Assembly (NCBI GenBank): GCA_031283965.1
Contig: JAITAU010000059.1
Location: 1-33,880 of the forward strand
DNA length: 33,880 bases
Direction: 5' to 3'
From: Holosporaceae bacterium
Lineage (GTDB): Bacteria; Pseudomonadota; Alphaproteobacteria; UBA3830
This document shows, piece after piece, positions 26,603 through 33,880 of the stretch. Within the stretch, counting starts at the first letter, position 1. Every line of letters begins with the position of its first letter. A program made the translations under genes and the position numbers. The notes under the pieces were generated by a model. The model was given only the letters and a program-made list of their open reading frames with translations. It was not told the origin of the DNA and did not search any database.

Positions 26603-27385
26603 ATGAAAAAGATTGTTGGGTTGCCTGCTTTGTTGGCGTTGCTGTCGTCGCTCAGTCAGATCGACGCCGCTTCCGCTGACGATGTTGCTGTTGCCAAAAG
26701 CGAGGCGCCCGCCGATATCGTCCCCGGTGGTGCAGAAGGTCCTCCTAAGGAAGAGTTCCTGGAGCTGTCAGAGCCTCATCGTAACGTCAGCGGAGCCTAC
26801 CTTGGGGTCGGCGCAGGGGTGTCTTTGATCTCCAACAGCATTCATTGCAAAAGAGACGGTCAGCCGGATATCGATTTCAAGAACAGCGCCTCCCAGTTCG
26901 ACCTGTCTCTGATCTTAGGTTTTGGGGCGCCGTTTTCTGGCCGATATTATGCCGGAATAGAGCTGGAATTGTTTAAACGGTTGTCGGAAAAGACTTCCTA
27001 TCACGATACCGGTCTTGTTGGCGTGCGTCATGTCGGTAACGTTGGTTTTAACATGGATGTGCGTTTCGGGTATTTGTTGCCGGAGCGTAGCTCCCTAGTC
27101 TACGTAACCGTCGGGTTTGCTAAGGTTCTCGGACGTGCCGTTTTCGACAATGGAGATCATCAGAGGAAGGGGGACCCGACGCAGGCATTCGGGTCCTACT
27201 ATCCAACGTTGGGGGTTGGGGCGGAACGTAAGATTAACCAGCTCTGGAACGTCCGTGGGGATTTACGCTTCTCAGTCACTTCGAAAGATGATAACAAGAA
27301 CGCCTACGTTCGCAATTTTCATTGGAAATTCGAGGGAAAACCGAGCCGAATAGCTCTCCGCGTATCCATCATCAGAAACATATAA
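26603..27385 (+). CDS. Putative outer membrane beta-barrel protein
   Basis: Signal peptide (MKKIVGLPALLALLSSLSQIDAASA), then alternating amphipathic segments (GAYLGVGAGVSLIS, FDLSLILGFGAPFSGRYYAGIELELF, GFNMDVRFGYLL, SLVYVTVGFAKV). Confidence 0.75.
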   Translation: MKKIVGLPALLALLSSLSQIDAASADDVAVAKSEAPADIVPGGAEGPPKEEFLELSEPHRNVSGAYLGVGAGVSLISNSIHCKRDGQPDIDFKNSASQFDLSLILGFGAPFSGRYYAGIELELFKRLSEKTSYHDTGLVGVRHVGNVGFNMDVRFGYLLPERSSLVYVTVGFAKVLGRAVFDNGDHQRKGDPTQAFGSYYPTLGVGAERKINQLWNVRGDLRFSVTSKDDNKNAYVRNFHWKFEGKPSRIALRVSIIRNI

Positions 27386-27444
27386 AATCATTTGAGTTGT
27401 TCACGTTCTAAGATTATCTTTAGTCGGTTATCTGGAGATTTGTG

Positions 27445-28548
27445 ATGAGAGCAAAGGTCGAAAAGCAGGATATTTTGCCGGCCGTAATGCGGGCGGTTAA
27501 TGTGGCGGACAAAAGATCCGTTGTCCAGAAATTATCCAACGTGCTACTTGATTTCAGCGATGGAAAGCTTCAGGTAAAGGCCACCGATCTGGACCATTCG
27601 ATCATCGAAAACGTGCCGGCGGCGGTGGACACCTTCGGCTCCGTGGCCGTGCCGGCTCATACGCTGAATGACATTGTGAGAAAGGCCGCTGACGGTGCCG
27701 TTCTGGAATTCACCCTTGTGGACAAAGGTAGCAAGTTGCTGGTGAATGCGGGCAAATCTAAATTCGAGTTGTCCACCTGGGATTGTGCCGAGTTTCCGCC
27801 CATAAACACCCTGAAAAATACCTGCTGTTTCAATATCAAATCCGCTGATTTTGTGAAACTCATCAACCGAACGAAATTTTCTATGTCCAACGAGGAGAGT
27901 CGCCACAATTTGAACGGCATATATCTCCACAAGGAGGATGACAGACTCAAGGCCGCTTCCACCGACGGCCATCGGCTGTCCGTTTCGGATATCTCCATAG
28001 ACACAAAGGAGAACATCCAGGGGGTGATAATTTCTAAAAAGACCGTCTTCGAGGTGAAGCGAATCCTCGAGTCCTTCTCAGGGGAAGTGGCTATCAGTTT
28101 CAGCGCCAATCAGGTGCAGTTCGCCGCCGGAGAGGTTATTTTCATCTCGAAACTGGTAGATGGAGTCTTCCCGGAATACAAGCGAGTTATACCGGAAATT
28201 TCCGGAGATTTTTTCTACGTCAAGCGGGCGGATTTTATCGAAATCATTGATCGCGTCTCCATAATTTCCGACGATAAGATAAGGTCCATAAAGTTGGAAT
28301 TGAGCAAAAATAATCTCTCCTGTCACGTGGTTAACAATAAGATCGGCAATGGTAGGGACGAAGTGGATGTGGCGTATTCCGGTAAGGAGTGGAGCGCCGG
28401 TTTCAACGCCAACTATCTGTTGGACGTTGCCCAGACTCTGCAGGGGGAGAAACTGAAAGTCTACGTCAAGGAATCCCTGTCTCCGATATTGATCGTTGAC
28501 GAATCTGAGCCGGAATCTCTCTTCGTCGTCATGCCAATGAGAATTTAA
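27445..28548 (+). CDS. dnaN: DNA polymerase III beta sliding clamp
   Basis: SNVLLDFSDGKLQVKATDLDHSI, NGIYLHKEDDRLKAASTDGHRLS, VFPEYKRVIP, C-terminal FVVMPMRI. Confidence 0.96.
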   Translation: MRAKVEKQDILPAVMRAVNVADKRSVVQKLSNVLLDFSDGKLQVKATDLDHSIIENVPAAVDTFGSVAVPAHTLNDIVRKAADGAVLEFTLVDKGSKLLVNAGKSKFELSTWDCAEFPPINTLKNTCCFNIKSADFVKLINRTKFSMSNEESRHNLNGIYLHKEDDRLKAASTDGHRLSVSDISIDTKENIQGVIISKKTVFEVKRILESFSGEVAISFSANQVQFAAGEVIFISKLVDGVFPEYKRVIPEISGDFFYVKRADFIEIIDRVSIISDDKIRSIKLELSKNNLSCHVVNNKIGNGRDEVDVAYSGKEWSAGFNANYLLDVAQTLQGEKLKVYVKESLSPILIVDESEPESLFVVMPMRI

Positions 28549-28552
28549 ATTC

Positions 28553-29659
28553 TTGGAACCGGATCTTCTGAGACTGGGCTGCAGAAATTTTCGCTCCTAC
28601 CGAACGTTGCTTCTGAATTTTTCTTCGAAGTTCGTCGTTTTCTATGGGGAAAACGGAGCCGGCAAGACCAACGTGCTGGAGGCGATCTCCATGTTTTCCT
28701 CCGGTCGTGGATTGAGAAAGGCCCCAATGGCCGATCTCAATTCGGTGTCGTCGCCGGATTTTTCCTGGCGTCTGGAGCTGGTGTTGCATCTGGATGGCTA
28801 CAAGACATTTTTATCAACCGCCGCTCCCGGCGGGCGCCGCGTAGCCAAAATCGACAACTCCAACATTAATTCTTTATCGAAATTTGAGGAAATTTTTTGG
28901 TTGCTGTGGGTCGCTCCCGGGATGGACAGCATTTTCTCGGGACAAGGAGTGGATCGCCGAGGGTTTTTTGATCATCTGGTGACCGGGTACGACAAAGAGC
29001 ACAAAGCCAGGATGAAAAATCTCAACACACTGCAAAAAGAACGTCTCCAGGTGATTTTTTGGAAGAAGGATGAGAGGTGGCTTCAGGTTTTGGAGGAAAA
29101 AATAGCCATGGAAAATGTGAAAATTACAAAAGCGCGCCTGGAATTCATAGAGCTGCTCCACAGAACATTCGCCGACCATCCATCGGATTTTCTGAGGCCG
29201 AAAATCAGCATCTCCGGCGCAGTCGAGAAAATATACGAGGCACACAGCGAAGAAAGCGCCCTTCTGGAAATGGCGGCAGCCTTGAAAAAACAAAGATTCG
29301 AGGATGCAGAACGCCAGACAACTCAAACCAGCGCCCTGAGAACATTTTGGCGCACAACCCATGACAAAACCAATCTAGAGGCGACAAACTGCTCCATGGG
29401 AGAACAGAAGGCGTTTTTGATCTCCCTGATCCTGGCAGTAGCCCGCATATACCGGAGTCATCGGGCCGGTATACCGACGTTGCTGCTGGACGATCTCCTG
29501 GTGCATCTGGACGAGGTCAACAGACGCAAGCTTGTGCGAGAGCTCATCTCCATAGACGTGCAAACATTTTTCACCGGGACGGATCTGGATCTTTTCAGTG
29601 ATCTTTCCGACGTGGCCCAAGTTTATCACGTGGAGAAATCCATCTGCACGCCGGTGTAG
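28553..29659 (+). CDS. recF: DNA replication/repair protein RecF
   Basis: LGCRNFRSYRTLLLNF, FYGENGAGKTNVLEAISMFSSGRGLR (Walker A), MGEQKAFLISLILA, PTLLLDDLLVHLD (Walker B). TTG start. Confidence 0.95.
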   Translation: MEPDLLRLGCRNFRSYRTLLLNFSSKFVVFYGENGAGKTNVLEAISMFSSGRGLRKAPMADLNSVSSPDFSWRLELVLHLDGYKTFLSTAAPGGRRVAKIDNSNINSLSKFEEIFWLLWVAPGMDSIFSGQGVDRRGFFDHLVTGYDKEHKARMKNLNTLQKERLQVIFWKKDERWLQVLEEKIAMENVKITKARLEFIELLHRTFADHPSDFLRPKISISGAVEKIYEAHSEESALLEMAAALKKQRFEDAERQTTQTSALRTFWRTTHDKTNLEATNCSMGEQKAFLISLILAVARIYRSHRAGIPTLLLDDLLVHLDEVNRRKLVRELISIDVQTFFTGTDLDLFSDLSDVAQVYHVEKSICTPV

Positions 29660-29699
29660 AAAGAAACGCTACGACTCAGATGAAACCATGGCGTAAAAG

Positions 29700-30335
29700 T
29701 TAGGCAACGGTCTCTTGAAGCATGCTGCGAATTGGGGCGAAGGTCCTGCGGTGATGGGGAGTGACGCCGTACTTCCTGATGGCGGCGACGTGAGCCAGAG
29801 TTCCGTATCCGACATTTGTGTCCCAACCGTATTGGGGATACTCTTTCGCCAACAGCCGCATGGCCGCATCTCGATGTGCCTTGGCAAGGATGGAGGCAAG
29901 AGAGATGGCCAGAACCTTATCGTCGCCCTTCACCACTGTCTTCACCAGCGCGTGAGGCAAATCCGGAGCTCGATTCCCGTCCACCAGAGCGTACTCTTTC
30001 GTCAGTCCGAGGGCGGCATAGGCTCGAGCCATGGCCAGAAGAGCGGCTCTCAAGATATTAAGTGCATCGATTTCTTGGACGCTGGCCTGGCCAATGGAAT
30101 AGTGCAGCGACGGCTGCTCCAGTACCCAGTCCACAACATTTTTCCTCTGGATAGCGGTCATTTTCTTCGAATCGCGGACAACTAGGTTGCTTGCCTCCAA
30201 TCGCAGCGCCGACTCTTCGTCAATCCAGACTGCAGCAGCCACCACCGGACCGGCGAGAGGCCCTCTACCCACCTCATCCAGGCCAACGCTGTCATCTATC
30301 TTTATTTTATTTTCCCGGTACCAACCGAGGCTCAT
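29700..30335 (-). CDS. rnhB: Ribonuclease HII
   Basis: GLDEVGRGPLAGPVVAAAV; DSKKMTAIQR; LVDGNRAPDL; SILAKAHRDAAM. Confidence 0.96.
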   Translation of the reverse strand: MSLGWYRENKIKIDDSVGLDEVGRGPLAGPVVAAAVWIDEESALRLEASNLVVRDSKKMTAIQRKNVVDWVLEQPSLHYSIGQASVQEIDALNILRAALLAMARAYAALGLTKEYALVDGNRAPDLPHALVKTVVKGDDKVLAISLASILAKAHRDAAMRLLAKEYPQYGWDTNVGYGTLAHVAAIRKYGVTPHHRRTFAPIRSMLQETVA

Positions 30336-31654
30336 TTCTTCACTTTTTTCTTGGCGTTATCCAGCGATTGGCGCGTTTTTTCCGAAACGTCGATGGACAG
30401 AGTATTCATCAGATCACGCATCCTACCGGAGAAATGATGCACTTTACGCATTTCCTTCTCTCCGGCCAGCTTGAAAAATTCCCAGGAGGACAGAATGTCC
30501 ACGTTCTTGCTGAGCGATCGACACCGCTCGGCGAAAATCAGCCACAAAGGACTCAACAGCAAACTGAGAGCCGTCAGGCTGATGAGAAATTTCATGCCGT
30601 AGCCACTCACCAGCCCTATCTTGCTGGCGGCGTATATTAACATGAAGGAAAACTCTCCGATGTGGGCCAACAGCACGCCGATCACAAAGGATTCCTTCAT
30701 GGGAAATTTGCACAGCCTCAGAACGAAAATGTTGATGCCGGTTTTGCCGAAGGCCACGAAAATCAGAGCCCCCGACATCAGAAAGAGATTGTCCCAAATG
30801 AAGCCGAGATCCACCAACAGCCCCACGCTGAGGAAGAATGTCATCAGGAGGATTTCCTCGATCGGATAGGATATGCTTTTAACCTTATCCCGTATATTGG
30901 AGTTACCCAGAATTAACCCGGCAATGAAGGCCCCAAAGGGAGCGGAAAGGCCGGCAACCTCCGCCATGACCGCGAATCCAAGACAAAAGCCGAACACCGT
31001 TAGCGCCAGCATGCTGTCATGCTTTCTTATGAAATTCGTGAATCTATGGATGTGCTGGTGGTATCTGGAGAAGTAGAAAATCAACCCCAGGGAGAACAGC
31101 ACGACAGCAGCAAACCTATAGATCTGATACTCCACGTCCTGGGAAGGCCCAAGGAAATTTATGATCAGCACCATCAGCAGCGAAACCAAATCCTGAGCAA
31201 TGAGTATACCGAATGTACTGGAGGCCACGCCGTCATGTCGATCCTTCAGATTTTCCAGCGATTTGACGGTCACGGCGGTGGAGGATAGCGTCATGCAGAA
31301 AGTTATCACGATTACGTGGCTATGAGACAGGTCCAACACATATCCCGCCACCAGGAGAACGCCGTAGAAGAAAGCGGCGGAGAGGGCGGTGGCCATCAGG
31401 GAAGTTTTCCAGATATTCTGAATTTTTTCGAAGGAAAGACTGAGACCGATGGTGAAGAGCAGGAACAAAATGCCCATTTCGGCAAATAGCTCCACCACTT
31501 CCCGATCAACGATGCACCGCACCCCCGACGGTCCCAGCAGAACGCCTGCCAGAACGTAGCCAAGAATCGGAGCATGACCAAAGGACGAGAGCGCCAAGCC
31601 AGATCCTGCAGCGCACAGAACAACAGAGGCTATTTTTGTTATGGTCCAATCCAT
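30332..31654 (-). CDS. CPA2-family monovalent cation/H+ antiporter (KefB/YbaL-like membrane domain)
   Basis: About 12 TM helices; GYVLAGVLLGPSG, FLLFTIGLSLSFEKI, FCMTLSSTAVTVKSL, PFGAFIAGLILGNS, IGEFSFMLIYAAS. No C-terminal RCK/TrkA-N domain. Start taken at MDWTITKIA; track extends to 31690. Confidence 0.88.
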   Translation of the reverse strand: MDWTITKIASVVLCAAGSGLALSSFGHAPILGYVLAGVLLGPSGVRCIVDREVVELFAEMGILFLLFTIGLSLSFEKIQNIWKTSLMATALSAAFFYGVLLVAGYVLDLSHSHVIVITFCMTLSSTAVTVKSLENLKDRHDGVASSTFGILIAQDLVSLLMVLIINFLGPSQDVEYQIYRFAAVVLFSLGLIFYFSRYHQHIHRFTNFIRKHDSMLALTVFGFCLGFAVMAEVAGLSAPFGAFIAGLILGNSNIRDKVKSISYPIEEILLMTFFLSVGLLVDLGFIWDNLFLMSGALIFVAFGKTGINIFVLRLCKFPMKESFVIGVLLAHIGEFSFMLIYAASKIGLVSGYGMKFLISLTALSLLLSPLWLIFAERCRSLSKNVDILSSWEFFKLAGEKEMRKVHHFSGRMRDLMNTLSIDVSEKTRQSLDNAKKKVKK

Positions 31655-31748
31655 TTCCACCAACTTTGAAGGGGCAACTCCGCGATCCAAAGAACCGCCC
31701 CTTAATTCTAAACAACAAGTGGTTAAATTTCACAAATTTTTGCAACTT

Positions 31749-31790
31749 TTTTATGCCAGCAATCCAATTTCCAAAGGAAGTGGCATAAAA
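31749..31790. repeat. Perfect 10-bp inverted repeat TTTTATGCCA/TGGCATAAAA enclosing a smaller TTCC-AAA-GGAA hairpin
   Basis: Arms at 31749-31758 and 31781-31790; inner stem at 31769-31772/31776-31779. Lies between the antiporter gene and the tRNA. Confidence 0.7.
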
Positions 31791-31943
31791 GTAACAAGCG
31801 TTACGGGCCTACTTTGTGGCTGCTCCACAAAATTTTCTCTTCCGTTCAGACGTACCCTCTGAAATAACGGCTGCATTGGGCAATCCGCAGAGACATTGCA
31901 CTTGATTTCGAATGCCGGTTGTTATAGCTTGCCCCAGAGCCCT

Positions 31944-32016
31944 GTCCCCATCGTCTAGAGGCCCAGGACGTCGCCCTTTCACGGCGACAACGCGAGTTCG
32001 AATCTCGCTGGGGACG
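31944..32016 (+). tRNA. tRNA-Glu (anticodon TTC), CCA not encoded
   Basis: GTCCCCA...TGGGGAC acceptor stem; TCGCC-CTTTCAC-GGCGA anticodon arm; GCGAG-TTCGAAT-CTCGC T arm; discriminator G followed by CTG. Confidence 0.93.
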
Positions 32017-32052
32017 CTGGTTTTCGCGGTTTGCATAGCGATGACACGAGAT

Positions 32053-32607
32053 CTAGTACGGCTTTCTCCCATGTATGATTGCGGCCATCCGGCTAGCACT
32101 GGGAAGACAGGTGACCCTGACTCTGGCGAACCCTTTGTTCCTGAACCCTAAAAGCTGCGCCGCCCGCTGGCTAACGTCGATTATGCGCCTGTTGGTCTTG
32201 GCGAAGGGCCCACGATCGTTGACCAACAGCTTTATCTTTCTGCCATTCTCCAAATTTTCCACCAGTACGATGGATGGCAGCGGCAGCGTTCGATGGGCCG
32301 CAGTCAATTTGTTTTTGTCGAATATTCTGCCGGTGGCGGTTGGGCGTCCGTGACAATCGTATCCATACCAACTGGCTTCGCCGACTGCGGCGTAGCGGTA
32401 ATGCACCTGCGGATAATACATCACACCGTTCACCACGTATGGCCTTTCGCTGCCGGCGTGCCAGTATTTTTCGCCGCCATAAGGACCGGACACTGAAGAA
32501 CAGGCACTTAGCAGGAGTAGAGCCATGAGCCAACAGACTGCAGGAAGAGATTTTTGTTGTCCTGGTGATGGAAATCTTAACATTTTTTCGCTAGTATTGC
32601 TCTTCAT
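32053..32607 (-). CDS. rlpA: RlpA-like septal ring/murein lytic lipoprotein (DPBB domain)
   Basis: Lipobox-like LLLLSAC; GEASWYGYDCHGRPTATGRIFDKNKLTAAHRTLPLPSIVLVENLENGRKIKLLVNDRGPF. Confidence 0.93.
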   Translation of the reverse strand: MKSNTSEKMLRFPSPGQQKSLPAVCWLMALLLLSACSSVSGPYGGEKYWHAGSERPYVVNGVMYYPQVHYRYAAVGEASWYGYDCHGRPTATGRIFDKNKLTAAHRTLPLPSIVLVENLENGRKIKLLVNDRGPFAKTNRRIIDVSQRAAQLLGFRNKGFARVRVTCLPSASRMAAIIHGRKPY

Positions 32608-32636
32608 ACCGGACGCTTGTCTCCATCGGTTAAGCC

Positions 32637-33098
32637 ATGCAAAAGACGATGAAAGACCACCTACGCTCAGTAAAACCGCTGACCATCAGGAATCCTACCA
32701 TAGAATTGTGTGAAACAAAACGGAAATTGCCGCCGAGGAAACGACCGCCAAACCCATCCAACGTACATTCACCGAGACGGAGCGAGCCCTCGCCGCTGAG
32801 CAGGAAATCTTCGAGAAAATTCGACTTCAGCCGGAGGATTGATCTGCATGGCCTGAGCCAAAACGATGCTTTTCAGGCGCTGATTGAGTTTTTTGTCCGC
32901 TGCCAATCGGAAAAAGTGAAGAAAATACTTGTGATAACCGGCGGAAATTGGCTGAAGGAGTCTCCTCTGCGAGATTCTTTCATGAAATGGGTTCAGGACT
33001 CCTTCGGGGATTACGTGGTCTCCTGTTCCCAGGCGAATTTGCGCCACGGAGGCCAGGGAGCGTTCTATGTGACGCTGAAAAAGCCTCCGTGCGAGTAG
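32637..33098 (+). CDS. Smr-domain protein (stand-alone)
   Basis: RRIDLHGLSQNDAFQALIEFFVRCQSEKVKKILVITGGN...HGGQGAFYVTLKK matches Smr motifs (DLHG, HGG.G). Confidence 0.88.
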   Translation: MQKTMKDHLRSVKPLTIRNPTIELCETKRKLPPRKRPPNPSNVHSPRRSEPSPLSRKSSRKFDFSRRIDLHGLSQNDAFQALIEFFVRCQSEKVKKILVITGGNWLKESPLRDSFMKWVQDSFGDYVVSCSQANLRHGGQGAFYVTLKKPPCE

Positions 33099-33140
33099 CG
33101 GATGCGGCTCCGGCCGAACAATCTACTATTTTTTAGACAA

Positions 33141-33662
33141 TTATTTGTGTTCAATTTTCCCTTCTATTAAAGAGATCTTCTTTTTCAGTGACAATTGGCT
33201 CTCCCCCCACTTATTGGCATTTTCTTCACATGGTCCTACGGACATTTCTCTCATCTCATCAATGGATTTCTCGCGAAGCTTCAAATACCAGTCTGCTATA
33301 AACAAGACTACTTCAAACACACTGCTGACCTCCAGCTTCTCCAACATATTGTCTTTTACAAGCTTGAGCTTTTCTATCGACGTAAGGCGATTGTAACCTA
33401 TTACGATATCGCACATAGTATTTACTATCTCACCAAGCTCTTCTAAAGACTTGTGTAGATTTTCTGAAGCAGTCGCAATATTGGTCATTCGTTCGTCAGT
33501 AGAAGACGGCAACAATTGCTCGTTATTATTCTCCTCCATAGCCGTCAGCGACGGAACCGCCACGGCAAGCATCACCGCCGTCAGTATCCTAGCAATTGCG
33601 CCTCCGAATAAATTACCAAGAATAAAACTCTTGTGCACCGTACTTCTGTTCTCACACGTCAT
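33141..33662 (-). CDS. Hypothetical secreted protein, probably helical
   Basis: Hydrophobic segment FGGAIARILTAVMLAVAVPSLTAME, then a heptad-like helical region. Likely start MTCENRSTVHKS at 33662; track extends to 33707. Confidence 0.65.
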   Translation of the reverse strand: MTCENRSTVHKSFILGNLFGGAIARILTAVMLAVAVPSLTAMEENNNEQLLPSSTDERMTNIATASENLHKSLEELGEIVNTMCDIVIGYNRLTSIEKLKLVKDNMLEKLEVSSVFEVVLFIADWYLKLREKSIDEMREMSVGPCEENANKWGESQLSLKKKISLIEGKIEHK

Positions 33663-33880
33663 AACTTTTCCTCCTACAACTTTACGCGTTGGGCAGAGTA
33701 GCAACATTTGAAAGAAATGTCTACTTAAAAGAAATAAATTTTATTGAATAAATGACTTAGCCAGCAAAGTCACGGATTCCAGTGGCTATAAACACGGCGG
33801 AAGACCATCACAAGCATCCATCCTGGCTCTCGGCATTATCCGTAGGCGGCAGTTTTTCCGATTGGCGACGAATGGCGATT

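Noticed and set aside
33808-33880. Open minus-strand frame running in from the window end (IAIRRQSEKLPPTDNAESQDGCL*)
   Set aside because: Only 23 residues visible; cannot be separated from chance.
1-33880. CRISPR array, defence island or intact prophage
   Set aside because: No regularly spaced repeats, no cas or phage structural genes, and almost all of the window is accounted for by housekeeping genes.

Overview
The window is a gene-dense bacterial chromosome segment. Its gene content and order fit an alphaproteobacterium, possibly a host-associated lineage; that placement is inference. I see no CRISPR array, rRNA, prophage or intact mobile element. Most of the window is housekeeping: prmA-infC; lepA-pheT-pheS; the envelope cluster rpsB-tsf-pyrH-frr-uppS-cdsA-rseP-bamA-ompH/skp-lpxD-fabZ-lpxA-lpxI/lpxB; trpS; an HU gene; dnaN-recF; rnhB; a CPA2 antiporter; tRNA-Glu(TTC); rlpA; and an Smr-domain gene. 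The points most worth follow-up are: (1) one continuous 661-aa ORF that fuses LpxI to LpxB, two consecutive lipid A enzymes, with a G5 tract exactly at the junction; (2) dxr missing from its usual place between cdsA and rseP; (3) a small secretin plus two pseudopilin locus inserted among housekeeping genes; (4) a 27-aa tandem duplication in the Skp/OmpH homolog; (5) a BamA without a C-terminal aromatic residue; (6) an IS630-type transposase remnant at a likely synteny breakpoint; (7) lineage-specific secreted proteins at both edges; and (8) several palindromic or hairpin elements in leaders. All family calls come from motif recognition by eye; no database search was run.
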